A DNA stretch of 32,184 nt from Bacteroidales bacterium (GTDB lineage Bacteria; Bacteroidota; Bacteroidia; Bacteroidales; VadinHA17): assembly GCA_029974835.1 (NCBI GenBank), contig JARKQN010000116.1, positions 1 to 32,184 of the forward strand. The letters are read 5' to 3'. Below, in pieces: positions 18,768 to 28,292 of the stretch. The first letter of the stretch is position 1; each line of letters starts with the position of its first letter. Below the pieces are notes generated by a model. It ran no database searches, was not told where the DNA came from, and saw only the letters and a list, made by a program, of their open reading frames with translations. The position numbers and the translations under genes were made by a program.

Positions 18768-20948
18768 TTGAAGGAACTCTTTTCTACCCTGGCGTTGATA
18801 CTTTTAATTACGGCATCAGGTTGTGCCAGAAAAAATCTTATAAAAGATCCCGCTCTGAGAAAAAAGATAGAATCCGGTTTCAGAGATACGAAGAATACGG
18901 CTTCTGAAAGACAGCAACAGCTGTTTGAGATATTCAGCGGGAATCTCTCTGCGGAAGAAAAAGAGGCTCTGAAATACCTTTATGCATTTATGCCTTTGTC
19001 GGACCTTGCCGATTATAACGGCAGGTTTTTTCTTGACAATGTTTCGCTGGCCATTAAAGCCAGAAAGGAAACGGAATGGGGAAGAACCCTGCCCGATGAT
19101 ATTTTCCTCCGTTATGTTCTGCCGCTTAGGGTAAACAACGAAAACCTTGATTCATTCAGGATTGTCTGTTACCGGGAGATCATGCAAAGGATTAAAGGTC
19201 TCAATGCCGAAGAGGCCGCTCTGGAAATAAACCACTGGTGCCACGAGAAGGTCACGTACCAGCCGTCAGATTCAAGAACATCAGGACCGGTTTCGACCAT
19301 TTTATCTGCAAGAGGCAGGTGCGGCGAAGAATCCGTTTTAACGGTTTCGGCCCTGCGGACAGCCTGCCTTCCCGCCCGTCAGGTTTATGCCCCAAGATGG
19401 TCCCACACCGACGATAATCATGCCTGGGTAGAGGTATGGATCAACGGAGAATGGAAATATATGGGTGCATGTGAACCTGAACCTTACCTGAACAGGGGAT
19501 GGTTTACCGATGCGGCAAGCAGGTCGATGCTGATTCATGCAAAACCTTTCGGCCATCCTTCAACCGGGAAAAACGTTATCTCTGTAAACAGAAATTATTC
19601 CGTGGTCAATATACTTCCTTCATATGCGCCAACGAGGAAGATAACAGCCAGGGTTAACCTTCCCAATTCAGACCCCGACGATGCTGAGGTTGATATAGGG
19701 ATTTTTAATTATGCAGAATTCTATCCTGTTGCAACCCTGAAACCTGCCAGTGACGGTGTGCTGACATTCGAAACAGGATACGGGGATTTTCTGTTGTGGG
19801 CATCCTCAGCCGATGGGTATGATTTCAGGATTATCCGGCCTGATGAGAAAGATACTGTGATCCTTACTCCTGTAATGTTGCCTCCTGATTCGGGTGAGAT
19901 TGACATAGATATTACCGTACCTGCCGGATCTGCCGTAATTCCGGAGTTACCCGAAGATATTAAGGCAATAAACAAGAGGAGATTGTCTTTGGAGGACAGT
20001 CTGAGAGAAGAAAAAATAAAAACCTGGATGAGCGAAGAAGAAGCCGGAAAAATGGCAGCTGCAGCCGGGGCCGATATCAGGACCGTAAAATCCCTGATAA
20101 AGAAATCTGCCGGAAATTACAATGAAATTGTTAAACTCCTTAAGGGATTTCCTGAGATTCCGCTGAGCAGTAAGCTTGCCATCCTGGAACAGGTTTCGGA
20201 GAAGGATCTGCGCGATACTCCGGCGGAAGTGCTTGCAGGCCATCTTATGTATCTTCCACCGGGAGAAGAATGGAAAAACTACTGCAGTGAGGAGATTTAC
20301 CTGAAATATTTACTTAACCCGCGTATCGCTGATGAACTACTGAGCGGCTGGAGAAAATATTTTGCTGAGAATCTTACGGAAGATTTCAGAAAGAAAGGAA
20401 GGGAAAACCCTGAATTTATCGTTGAATATGTAAATTCAGCTATCCGGCACGATAATACGCGCAATAACTACGGCACTCCGTTATCCCCCAGAGGTACTCA
20501 TGAACTTAAGATTGCCGATGATCATTCAAGGAAAATCTATTTTGTTGCTCTGTGCAGGTCGGCAGGTGTCCCTGCAAAAATCGGCAATGGAACAGGAAGG
20601 CCCCGGTATTTCTATAGAGGTGAATGGAACGATGTTTATTTTTCTGATGAAATAAGACCTCAGGGTAAAGGATTCCTGAAAATTGAAAACGGACATAAGG
20701 ATTTTGTTCCGCAATACTATAAACATTTTACCATAGGCAGATACGAAAATGGCCGCTTTTCAACTCTTGAGTATGATTACGATTTACCTGTGACCTCATT
20801 TGATGGAGAACTTGCTCTGCCTGCCGGTAACTACTGGCTTGTCACAGGCAACCGCACCGATGAAAGGAATATCCTGGCTCATATCAGCTTTTTCGCCGTC
20901 AAACCGGACGATACCACCTCAATCAAAGTCACAGTCAGGGGCAAATAA
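18768..20948 (+). CDS. Transglutaminase-fold lipoprotein with a second degenerate domain
   Basis: 726 residues from a TTG start 10 bp after the regulator. A lipoprotein signal ends in the lipobox TASGC (lipidated C19), so the protein is envelope-anchored. The first transglutaminase-like core has C185 (GRCGEES) and H218 (DNHAWVEVW); where Asp is usual, E236 occurs in CEPEP. A beta-sandwich-like region follows (~270-390). A second transglutaminase-like region near 580-630 (IADDHSRKIYFVALCRSAGV) carries Asp where the nucleophilic Cys would be expected and lacks an evident His, so it is probably inactive. Such proteins may act as proteases/amidases or peptide-binding proteins; the substrate is unknown. 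Confidence 0.85.
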   Translation: MKELFSTLALILLITASGCARKNLIKDPALRKKIESGFRDTKNTASERQQQLFEIFSGNLSAEEKEALKYLYAFMPLSDLADYNGRFFLDNVSLAIKARKETEWGRTLPDDIFLRYVLPLRVNNENLDSFRIVCYREIMQRIKGLNAEEAALEINHWCHEKVTYQPSDSRTSGPVSTILSARGRCGEESVLTVSALRTACLPARQVYAPRWSHTDDNHAWVEVWINGEWKYMGACEPEPYLNRGWFTDAASRSMLIHAKPFGHPSTGKNVISVNRNYSVVNILPSYAPTRKITARVNLPNSDPDDAEVDIGIFNYAEFYPVATLKPASDGVLTFETGYGDFLLWASSADGYDFRIIRPDEKDTVILTPVMLPPDSGEIDIDITVPAGSAVIPELPEDIKAINKRRLSLEDSLREEKIKTWMSEEEAGKMAAAAGADIRTVKSLIKKSAGNYNEIVKLLKGFPEIPLSSKLAILEQVSEKDLRDTPAEVLAGHLMYLPPGEEWKNYCSEEIYLKYLLNPRIADELLSGWRKYFAENLTEDFRKKGRENPEFIVEYVNSAIRHDNTRNNYGTPLSPRGTHELKIADDHSRKIYFVALCRSAGVPAKIGNGTGRPRYFYRGEWNDVYFSDEIRPQGKGFLKIENGHKDFVPQYYKHFTIGRYENGRFSTLEYDYDLPVTSFDGELALPAGNYWLVTGNRTDERNILAHISFFAVKPDDTTSIKVTVRGK

Positions 20949-21064
20949 TAACCGTTACTGCTGCATCTTCCGGATAATCATTGCATTACAGGCTGATTGC
21001 AATTTCTTAACAGTTGTTTATAAAATTAAACAGGGGTTACTCCGGATAATTTCCGATAAAAATT

Positions 21065-21072
21065 TACATTTG
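21065..21072 (+). promoter_or_regulatory. -7 promoter box of the cobalamin operon
   Basis: TACATTTG matches TAnnTTTG exactly. Its end is four bases before the first base of the riboswitch P1 stem (21076), so transcription would begin almost at the aptamer's first nucleotide. No convincing -33 TTTG is seen. Confidence 0.5.
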
Positions 21073-21075
21073 TAC

Positions 21076-21260
21076 TCAATGGTGCACTGCAGAGATGACG
21101 CTGCAGTCAAGAGGGAATACGGTATGAATCCGTAACAGTACCCGCTGCTGTGATGCCCGGCCGCTGTGCGGTCAGTTTTCCCGGAAACCTGCCACTGTCC
21201 GTTAAAAAAGAGGATGGGAAGGCTCCGGGGAACGGGACAAGTCAGAAGACCTGCCATTGA
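21076..21260 (+). ncRNA. Cobalamin (B12) riboswitch
   Basis: P1 is closed by TCAATGG (21076-21082) and CCATTGA (21254-21260), seven perfect base pairs. Inside are a stem of ACTGCAG and CTGCAGT, the AAGAGGGAA element, GAATCCG, CCCGCTGCTGTGATG, GCCACTG (21191-21197), GGGAAGG, and the B12-box AGTCAGAAGACCTGCC (ending at 21255). These are the hallmark conserved elements of the cobalamin riboswitch. It binds a cobalamin and switches off expression of the downstream uptake genes. The expression platform lies between 21261 and the ATG at 21385; I cannot tell whether control is of transcription or translation. Confidence 0.95.
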
Positions 21261-21297
21261 AATTCAATAGTTCTAAGCTTTCGGGAAGAAAAGCGCA

Positions 21298-21312
21298 GAA
21301 TCATTATGATTC
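21298..21312. repeat. 15-bp perfect dyad in the riboswitch leader
   Basis: GAATCAT, T, ATGATTC. It lies in the leader between aptamer and first gene. An AT-rich imperfect hairpin (AAGAATTAAA and TTTAATCTT, 21347-21371) follows just before the start codon. Either might form part of the expression platform, but I could not identify a clear anti-aptamer pairing. Confidence 0.4.
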
Positions 21313-21384
21313 CAAACTTAATCTCCTGGCAGTTAAGAATATTGATAAGAATTAAATTATTGTTTAATCTTAAAAAGTATTCTT

Positions 21385-22131
21385 ATGCAACTGAAAAAAA
21401 GATTTGTACTGTCACTGTTTCTTGTCATTGGCTTCCTGGCAGCTTCATGCGAGAAGGAGAAGCCGGTAACCGATAAGGTGGATTTCGAGGAACTCCCACT
21501 TGACGCATCTGGCGTATGGAACGGATCGGACGGCTCCGGCGGGTTCACTTCCGGCAACCTGTTCTTTCCAAACAACTTTAATGCCGATTTCCAGGCCTGG
21601 TCAGGTTTCTCTTATACAAATCACATGGATACAATCACAGGCGACTACACCAACCAGTTCAGCTCGATAGCAGGTTCAGGCGCTGACGGCTCATCAAAAT
21701 ACGGTGTATATTACTATATGGGCGTTCCCGATACAATTAAATTCAATGTTCCTGCAAAAGTGACAGGAGTCGCCTTATGCAATACAACCTATGCCTTCAA
21801 GGCTATGAAATACGGATCTCTTTTTAATAAGAAGTTTGGCGGGGATTCCGGTAATGACCCCGACTGGTTTAAGATTACGTTAACGGCAATTAACCAGCAG
21901 GGAACTGATGTCGGGTATGTTGATGTTTATCTTGCCGATTTCAGGTTCGACGACAGTAAAAAAGACTATATAGCCAATGCCTGGACTTCCATTGATCTCA
22001 GTGCCTTCGGTTTTATAAAGGCTCTGAAGATTGAAATGTCGTCGAGCGATACGGGAGACTGGGGTATAAACACACCCGCCTACTTCTGCATTGACAATAT
22101 TATTTCTGTTCTTGAGAAAACCGTAGAATGA
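21385..22131 (+). CDS. DUF4465 lipoprotein, first gene of the B12 operon
   Basis: 248 residues. The signal peptide ends in lipobox AASC (C22), followed by EKEKPVTD, so it is a lipoprotein and plausibly surface-exposed. The body matches the DUF4465 pattern (LDASGVWNGSDGSGGFTSG at ~39-57, YTNHMDTITGDYTNQF at ~76-91). Members are often found in Bacteroidota beside cobalamin uptake genes. As the first gene under a B12 riboswitch, its likely role is surface corrinoid capture, though binding is not visible in the sequence. The next gene overlaps by 4 bp (ATGA), suggesting translational coupling. Confidence 0.85.
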   Translation: MQLKKRFVLSLFLVIGFLAASCEKEKPVTDKVDFEELPLDASGVWNGSDGSGGFTSGNLFFPNNFNADFQAWSGFSYTNHMDTITGDYTNQFSSIAGSGADGSSKYGVYYYMGVPDTIKFNVPAKVTGVALCNTTYAFKAMKYGSLFNKKFGGDSGNDPDWFKITLTAINQQGTDVGYVDVYLADFRFDDSKKDYIANAWTSIDLSAFGFIKALKIEMSSSDTGDWGINTPAYFCIDNIISVLEKTVE

Positions 22132-23096
22132 AATTTCCCTGCCAGGTTATATTGTTTGTGCTTTTTAACCTCTTTTTGCCGGTTAATGAAACTTTTGGCC
22201 AGATTGCGTCAGGGGAAGCTGTTTATTTTAATTCTCCGGCCATTAAAGGCTGGGCGGTGAAATGTATTGTACGGAGGGGCTATGTCAATATTTCTGACAA
22301 GTCTGCAGGACGGGCATCTGCAGGTGATGACGTGTCATGCCTGGGCAGGGCCGATAACATAACCGTAAGCCTTGGCGATTCAGGCTATGCGGTAGTAGGG
22401 TTCTCCGAACCTGTATTTGATATTGAAGGTGATGACTTTGCCGTTTTTGAGAACTCCTTCGACGGCCGGTTCCTTGAATTTGCCTTTGTGGAAGCAAGCA
22501 CCGACAGCATCAGATGGGTAAGGTTCCCTGCAAGATCTCTTATTCAGACAGATGTTCAGACAGGGGCTTTCGGCTTGTCGGATCCTCAACTGATCCATAA
22601 CCTCGCAGGAAAATACCCGGCATATTACGGAACCCCGTTCGACCTTGCCGTTCTGCGCGATTCGTCGGGTATAGATATTAACAATGTTAACTTTATTAAG
22701 ATTGTCGACTGTATCGGCTCCGTCAATCATGCCTACGCTTCCTACGACTCATACGGAACCAGAATAAATGATCCCTGGCCGACTCCTTTTCCGCAATCAG
22801 GTTTTGACCTTGATGCCGTGGCTGTGCTGAAAACCCCAAGTTCAGACCGGGAGGAAGAATCCGGACATGGATTTGAGGTTTTCCCGAATCCGGCTTCAAC
22901 AAGGTTGTTTATCAATTCATCTGACAATGCCCGGAAAACAATTACGCTGTCCGGGATAACCGGGTCTGTTATCGGAAGATGGGTTTTGAACAGCGTCAGA
23001 GATGAGCTGGATATTCAGGGTATTGCACCGGGAATATATTTTCTCAGTATTACATGTAACAATAAAAAATATTTCACCAGGCTGATTATATACTGA
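22128..23096 (+). CDS. Exported surface protein with T9SS type A sorting domain
   Basis: 322 residues. A Sec signal peptide ends near ETFGQ. The central beta-rich domain has the motif DDFAVFENSF and FLEFAFVEAS. The last ~75 residues are a type IX secretion sorting domain: FPNPAS near 253 and GIAPGIYFLSI and TRLIIY at the end. It would be moved across the outer membrane by T9SS and held at the cell surface. I recognise the general family of surface proteins adjacent to DUF4465 genes, not a specific activity. It lies in the B12 operon, so a role in corrinoid capture is inferred from context. Two bases separate it from the next gene. Confidence 0.8.
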   Translation: MKFPCQVILFVLFNLFLPVNETFGQIASGEAVYFNSPAIKGWAVKCIVRRGYVNISDKSAGRASAGDDVSCLGRADNITVSLGDSGYAVVGFSEPVFDIEGDDFAVFENSFDGRFLEFAFVEASTDSIRWVRFPARSLIQTDVQTGAFGLSDPQLIHNLAGKYPAYYGTPFDLAVLRDSSGIDINNVNFIKIVDCIGSVNHAYASYDSYGTRINDPWPTPFPQSGFDLDAVAVLKTPSSDREEESGHGFEVFPNPASTRLFINSSDNARKTITLSGITGSVIGRWVLNSVRDELDIQGIAPGIYFLSITCNNKKYFTRLIIY

Positions 23097-23097
23097 A

Positions 23098-25014
23098 GTG
23101 AAGAAGATATTTAAAATATCTGTTTTAATACAATTCATATCCGGGTTATTATGTGCCCAGGATTTAACTTCATCCGATACAATAAAAATCAGGGAGGTTA
23201 TTATTTCTGCTGTCAGAAGTATTTCTTTCACCTCTCCATTCAGCCGTTATGAAACCGACAGCACTCTTATTGCAGAGAAAAGATTCTCGAGAGTGACAGA
23301 TCTTCTTGCTGAGGCTGTTCCCGTCTATACTAAGAAATACGGACCCGGAGGACTTTCGACCGTATCATTAAGGGGGACGGCGGCCGTTCATACAACAATT
23401 ACATGGAACGGTCTTTCACTTTCATCACCCATGGCCGGGCAGTCGGATTTATCGCTTATTCCGTCGCTGTTCGCCGATCACCTGACTGTGGAATACGGAG
23501 GGGCTTCCATGTTTTCAGGGGGGGGAAGCTTCGGAGGCAACCTCAACCTGACAACAGAGCCACGCTGGAATACCCCGCTGGAAATTTCCGTGTCGGGTCT
23601 TGCGGGGAGATACGGACTGCTTTCCGGCAATACCATGGTTTCTTCGGGAGGGAAGAATTTCAGTTATTCTGCCAGAATATTCTCGGAAAAAGCTGATAAC
23701 AATTACCGTTATCTTAATTACGCATTATACCCCGACCCGGTACGTGAACGTCGCAGCAACGCCGAAACCGTGATGAATTCCGTAATGCAGGAAGCTTCCT
23801 GGAGAAGCGGGAAATCGGTAACCTGTGCAGCTTTATGGCTCCAGGCATCAGACCGTAACCTGCCGTCAAGCATCCTGGTTTCAGGAACAGGATTCCCGGA
23901 AAATCAGAAGGATGAATCTGTAAGGGCCGTTATTAATCATAAGATAACTTCCGGAGAAAAATCTTACAGCTTTACGGCAGGAGTCACAGGTGACAGACTT
24001 AAATATGTCAACACCCTTTCGTCTGTAATTTCGGATAACAAATCAGCAACTTATACCTTTAAAGGTACAAATGACCTTAAAGCCGGCGGCAATCTGGGAA
24101 TAAGGATCTTTGTTTCGGAAGAATACAGCGTTGTAAGGTCGGTGAACTATGATGGCGGGCAGAAAAACAAAAATGTCTTTTCATTCGGTTCCGCCCTTAC
24201 CAGCAATCAGGGTAAAAGGTCATCTGTTACCCTGCTGGTGCGCGAAACCGCCTTCGATAATAAGTTACAGTTACCTGATTTTTCGGCCGGCTGGAATTAC
24301 TTTCTGTCGGGCAGAAAAGATTCCTGGATTAAGACGAACTTTTCAAGGAACTCCAGAACTCCTGCCCTTAACGATTTGTACTGGGTTCCCGGGGGCAATC
24401 CGGAAATAAGGAATGAGTACTCTCATTCGGGAGAAGTGAATACAGGTTTCAGGCACATTACTGGCAATGGTTTGAATATGAGCAGCGAACTTACCATATA
24501 TTCATCGGTCATAAGGGATATGATACAATGGCTGCCGGGGGAAAACGGTTACTGGAGTCCTTCCAATATCAGAGATGTAAATATCTTGGGTACTGAAATA
24601 AACTGGGGCTTATCGGGTTCTGCCGGACCGGCTTCATGGAGTTTTAAGGGATTTATGTCTTATACAAAATCGGTCTATATGTCGGGGGGACCAGATATGA
24701 AAGGCAACCAGGTAATATATGTGCCTGAAATCGAATGCAGCGGGAAAGCCGGAGTAAAATATAAATCATTCTTCGGAGCGTTTGATGCGGGCTATACCGG
24801 AAAAAGATTTATCACAACCGACAATGCACAACATCTGAAACCATTCGCACTTTTAAACCTTGAAACCGGCTTAGACCTGAAAAAGGGTAAACAGGGTTAT
24901 GTTATCAGACTGAGAATGGAAAACCTTCTGGATGTCAATTATGAACTGGTAAGTTATTATCCGATGCAGGGCTTTGCCTGGCATCTCAGTTTTGAATACA
25001 GGTTCAGAAAATGA
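23098..25014 (+). CDS. btuB: TonB-dependent cobalamin receptor, BtuB-like
   Basis: 638 residues from a GTG start. After a signal peptide (VLIQFISGLLCAQ) come a putative TonB-box region and a plug domain (RFSRVTDLLAEAVPVYTKKY, VSLRGTAAVHTTITWNGL, VEYGGASMFSGGGSFGGNL). The rest is an outer-membrane beta-barrel ending in an aromatic residue pattern (WHLSFEYRFRK). Its length resembles E. coli BtuB (about 600). It should move cobalamin across the outer membrane using TonB energy; the riboswitch and co-located ABC importer assign the substrate. It shares an ATGA-type overlap with the BtuG-like gene. No N-terminal carboxypeptidase-like extension, as in SusC, is present. Confidence 0.9.
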   Translation: MKKIFKISVLIQFISGLLCAQDLTSSDTIKIREVIISAVRSISFTSPFSRYETDSTLIAEKRFSRVTDLLAEAVPVYTKKYGPGGLSTVSLRGTAAVHTTITWNGLSLSSPMAGQSDLSLIPSLFADHLTVEYGGASMFSGGGSFGGNLNLTTEPRWNTPLEISVSGLAGRYGLLSGNTMVSSGGKNFSYSARIFSEKADNNYRYLNYALYPDPVRERRSNAETVMNSVMQEASWRSGKSVTCAALWLQASDRNLPSSILVSGTGFPENQKDESVRAVINHKITSGEKSYSFTAGVTGDRLKYVNTLSSVISDNKSATYTFKGTNDLKAGGNLGIRIFVSEEYSVVRSVNYDGGQKNKNVFSFGSALTSNQGKRSSVTLLVRETAFDNKLQLPDFSAGWNYFLSGRKDSWIKTNFSRNSRTPALNDLYWVPGGNPEIRNEYSHSGEVNTGFRHITGNGLNMSSELTIYSSVIRDMIQWLPGENGYWSPSNIRDVNILGTEINWGLSGSAGPASWSFKGFMSYTKSVYMSGGPDMKGNQVIYVPEIECSGKAGVKYKSFFGAFDAGYTGKRFITTDNAQHLKPFALLNLETGLDLKKGKQGYVIRLRMENLLDVNYELVSYYPMQGFAWHLSFEYRFRK

Positions 25015-26060
25015 AGAAAGAGATATTTGCGGGCTTGTCAGCTCTGGCTCTGATTCTCTCCGGCTGTAAACCCGGAATGGATGATCCGTCAGACTTCTGT
25101 CTGTTGCCGCAGGGGGATGGTATATTTATTGCAAACGAAGGAAACTTCATGTGGGGCAACGGGTCAGTCTCATTTTATTCATTTGATTCTCTGAAAATCT
25201 ATAACGAAATCTTTTCCCGGACAAATGGCCGGCCTGCAGGTGATGTCCCTAATTTCATAGCAATTCATGACGACAGGGCTTTTATTGTAGTAAACAATTC
25301 CAATAAGATCGAGGTTGTCGATTGCAGAACATTTAAAACAGCAGGTGTAATAACCGGACTGGTATCACCGCGTCAGATATGCTTCATAAATGATTCCGAA
25401 GCTTATGTGTCAAGTCTTTACAGTACAAAGATCAGTGTGGTCGATATTACAGGTTATAAAATAACCCGGCATATTGAAACCGGAAGGACTACGGAAGCTA
25501 TTGTGATGAAAGGCGGTATGGCTTATGTCTCCTGCTGGGTCGGAGGTAATGAGGTGATCGTAATTAATACATATACCCATGAAGTTACAGGCAGCGTGGA
25601 GGTGGGCATGGAACCTGAGAGCATGGCTTTTGACAAGTCGGGTATGCTCTGGGTTCTTTGCACCGGCGGATACAGCGGCGGGTTTCTCCCGGAGATAAAT
25701 GTTATTGATCCTGATTTGCTGACTGTAAGCAAAACATTCACCTTTGATTCAGGTAATTCGTATCCTTCATCGCTGGTTATTAACAGGAGCGGCGATACAC
25801 TCTATTATATCGACCGGTCAGTCTGGAGGTTGCCCGTTAATTCTTCCGGATTACCCAGCGAACCTTTTATCCGGGCCTCGGGAAGAACCTTCTACAGAAT
25901 AGCAAAAGATCCGGCAGGTGGCCGGTTGTTTGTCACTAACGCGCTTGATTATCAGCAAAAGGGATACCTGCTTGTTGCCGACAGCAGGGGTGATATCATT
26001 GACTCGGCGAGAGCGGGTATAATCCCGGGAAATATGTGTTTCAGATACAAAAAGAAATGA
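25011..26060 (+). CDS. btuG: Beta-propeller surface lipoprotein, BtuG-like
   Basis: 349 residues. Lipobox LSGC gives lipidated C19, followed by KPGMDDPSD, an acidic stretch like lipoprotein surface-export signals in Bacteroidota. The rest is a YncE/DUF5074-like propeller with repeated blades (VVNNSNKIEVVDCRTFKTAG, YVSSLYSTKISVVDI, NEVIVINTYTHEVTGSVEVG). BtuG of Bacteroides is a seven-bladed propeller that binds cobalamin on the surface and caps BtuB. Placement directly after the receptor, with overlapping start and stop, fits that partnership. The symbol rests on fold and context; I did not identify ligand residues. Confidence 0.8.
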   Translation: MKKEIFAGLSALALILSGCKPGMDDPSDFCLLPQGDGIFIANEGNFMWGNGSVSFYSFDSLKIYNEIFSRTNGRPAGDVPNFIAIHDDRAFIVVNNSNKIEVVDCRTFKTAGVITGLVSPRQICFINDSEAYVSSLYSTKISVVDITGYKITRHIETGRTTEAIVMKGGMAYVSCWVGGNEVIVINTYTHEVTGSVEVGMEPESMAFDKSGMLWVLCTGGYSGGFLPEINVIDPDLLTVSKTFTFDSGNSYPSSLVINRSGDTLYYIDRSVWRLPVNSSGLPSEPFIRASGRTFYRIAKDPAGGRLFVTNALDYQQKGYLLVADSRGDIIDSARAGIIPGNMCFRYKKK

Positions 26061-26072
26061 GCCTCACTGCCA

Positions 26073-27230
26073 ATGAGAATTTTCAATGAAATATCTGTGT
26101 TTCTGTGCCTGATGCTGATGATCTGTTCAGGCTGCCACTCAGGACCGCCTGCGGATAACCATGATGAAAAGGAGAGAGGTGACATTATAAAATATGCAGA
26201 ACACCTGAATATTACCGTGCATGAAGGCTTTACAAAAATTGAGATAATAAATCCGTGGCAGAGGGCATCAGATCTGAAGTTTGAGTATTTCCTGGTTAAA
26301 AAAGGAGAATCTGTACCGGCAGGTAAGGATGATTCAGAAATAATTTTTACACCGGTTGACCGGATTGTATTAATGTCAACCACCTATATTGAAATGATGA
26401 CCGCTCTTGGTAAGCAGGACGCCATTAAAGGTATCTCCGGGACCGGTTATGTTTATAATGAAGATATCCGGAGAAGGATAAAGGATGGCCTGATTTTGGA
26501 AACAGGGTACGAAGAAAATCTTAACCGGGAGTTACTTTTAAAAATAAAACCAGACCTTATTATTGCCTACGGAATCGGCAGCGAGTCGGCGGGTTACCTG
26601 AAGATGCCGGAAGAGGCCGGCATTAAAGTTATCTATAATGCCGATTATCTCGAGGAACATCCGCTTTCCAAAGCAGAATGGATAAAATTATTCGGAGCTC
26701 TTTTCTGCCTGGAGGGGAAGGCTGATTCACTGTTCAGGAAGATAGAATCAGATTACAGTAATATACGCGATTCGGTGAAAAAATACATTCAGGATGCTCC
26801 GAAAGTGCTGCTGGGGCTACCATGGCAGAATGCCTGGTATATTTCCCCCGGGAATTCATATATCAGCAATCTTATTAAAGATGCAGGAGGTCGCTACATC
26901 TGGGAAGATCTTAAATCAGACTACGCAGTTCCGATGAGCCTTGAGAATGTATTCGTAAAAGCTTCCGAAGCCGGGTTCTGGTTAAATGCAGGAAATGCAA
27001 CTGATATCAGTGAAATTATTTCCCTCGATGAGAGGCTGGCCGGATTAAGGCCGGTCAGAGAGGGAAAGGTTTATAATAACAACAGGAGATCTCTGCCGGG
27101 TGGAGGAAATGACTACTGGGAGAGCGGAGCAATCTCTCCCCATATAATACTCAGGGATGTTGCATCTATTCTCCACCCCGGAATATTCAAAGGGTATGAA
27201 CCGGTTTATTACCGTAAGCTTAAAGATTAA
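26073..27230 (+). CDS. btuF: Cobalamin ABC transporter substrate-binding lipoprotein, BtuF-like
   Basis: 385 residues. The lipobox ICSGC gives lipidated C21. The body has class III periplasmic-binding-protein features: VDRIVLMSTTYIEMM, LLLKIKPDLIIAYG, and PLSKAEWIKLFGALF before a long connecting helix, then VLLGLPWQNAWYISPGN. It binds corrinoid in the periplasm and delivers it to the permease. It lies one base before the permease TTG, or 9 bp before the alternative ATG. Iron-siderophore binding proteins share the fold, but the riboswitch supports cobalamin. Confidence 0.88.
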   Translation: MRIFNEISVFLCLMLMICSGCHSGPPADNHDEKERGDIIKYAEHLNITVHEGFTKIEIINPWQRASDLKFEYFLVKKGESVPAGKDDSEIIFTPVDRIVLMSTTYIEMMTALGKQDAIKGISGTGYVYNEDIRRRIKDGLILETGYEENLNRELLLKIKPDLIIAYGIGSESAGYLKMPEEAGIKVIYNADYLEEHPLSKAEWIKLFGALFCLEGKADSLFRKIESDYSNIRDSVKKYIQDAPKVLLGLPWQNAWYISPGNSYISNLIKDAGGRYIWEDLKSDYAVPMSLENVFVKASEAGFWLNAGNATDISEIISLDERLAGLRPVREGKVYNNNRRSLPGGGNDYWESGAISPHIILRDVASILHPGIFKGYEPVYYRKLKD

Positions 27231-27239
27231 TTGACACCA

Positions 27240-28292
27240 ATGGGAAAAGAACTTTCAGATGTAAATGTAAACGGTACCAAATATGCAAGGGTATTCGTAT
27301 ATCTTACGCTGACACTCCTGTTGCTTTTTCTCCTCGATATTATTCTCGGCTCGGTAAGCCTTTCCTTACGCGAAATAGCGGGAGCTTTAAAAGACAGGGA
27401 TGACCTCGCCGGTTTAATTATCTTCAGTTTCAGGCTGCCCAAGGCTTTTACGGCTATTCTTGCCGGTGCAGCCCTTTCGGTAAGCGGCCTCCTGATGCAG
27501 ACAATATTCCGCAATCCGCTGGCCGGTCCGTACGTTCTTGGCATCAGTTCCGGTGCAAGCCTGGGAGTTGCGGTTGTACTGCTGGGCTTTTCATCATTTA
27601 TCCCCGTCTCCGCTGTAAAGGCCTCAGGGGCGTGGCTTATCGCTGCAGCATCATGGATCGGGGCAGGAGCAATTATGATGCTGATCATGTTTATTTCAAT
27701 GAGGATAAAAGATATTCTGACTGTTCTGATCATAGGTATTATGCTCTCTTCCGGTATTTCGGCAGTGGTGAGTATCATGCAGTATTTCAGTTCCGAAACC
27801 ATGCTGAAATCTTATGTTATATGGACCATGGGCAGCCTCGGGAATGTTGATTCCGGGCAGCTTCGTGTAATGGCCCTGTGCGTGCTTGCAGGCCTTGCTC
27901 TGGCACTGGTATCCTCGAAAATGCTTAACGCACTTCTTCTGGGGGAGGCTTATGCCTCAACCCTCGGAACAAATCTCACAACGGCCAGGGTTCTGATCTT
28001 TTCTTCCACAAGCCTCCTCGCCGGCACTGTAACAGCCTTCTGCGGACCAATAGGGTTTATAGGTATCGCAGTGCCTCATATTGTGAAATTTTTCCTTAGA
28101 ACATCAGAACACCGAATCCTGCTTCCGGCTTCAATTCTTGCCGGAAGCTCGATACTTCTTCTCAGCGACATAATCTCGCAGATGCCGGGCTCTGACAAAA
28201 TTCTGCCGGTAAATGCCATCACCTCTCTTACCGGAATACCTGTTATTATATGGGTAATTCTGAAGAACAGGGAATACAGGTTCAGCGTATGA
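27240..28292 (+). CDS. btuC: Cobalamin ABC transporter permease, FecCD/BtuC family
   Basis: 350 residues from the ATG at 27240; an in-frame TTG at 27231 adds three residues, and I prefer the ATG. About nine to ten membrane helices. Family motifs include RLPKAFTAILAGAALSVSG, FRNPLAGPYVLGISSGASLG and FCGPIGFIGIAVPHIVKFF. It dimerises in the inner membrane and carries corrinoid with BtuF and BtuD. The stop overlaps the start of the ATPase (GTATGAATG), implying coupling. Confidence 0.92.
   Translation: MGKELSDVNVNGTKYARVFVYLTLTLLLLFLLDIILGSVSLSLREIAGALKDRDDLAGLIIFSFRLPKAFTAILAGAALSVSGLLMQTIFRNPLAGPYVLGISSGASLGVAVVLLGFSSFIPVSAVKASGAWLIAAASWIGAGAIMMLIMFISMRIKDILTVLIIGIMLSSGISAVVSIMQYFSSETMLKSYVIWTMGSLGNVDSGQLRVMALCVLAGLALALVSSKMLNALLLGEAYASTLGTNLTTARVLIFSSTSLLAGTVTAFCGPIGFIGIAVPHIVKFFLRTSEHRILLPASILAGSSILLLSDIISQMPGSDKILPVNAITSLTGIPVIIWVILKNREYRFSV

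Noticed and set aside
23403-24409. Alternative-frame reading frames inside the TonB receptor gene
   Set aside because: They are short, lack recognisable motifs and overlap a clear outer-membrane receptor frame.
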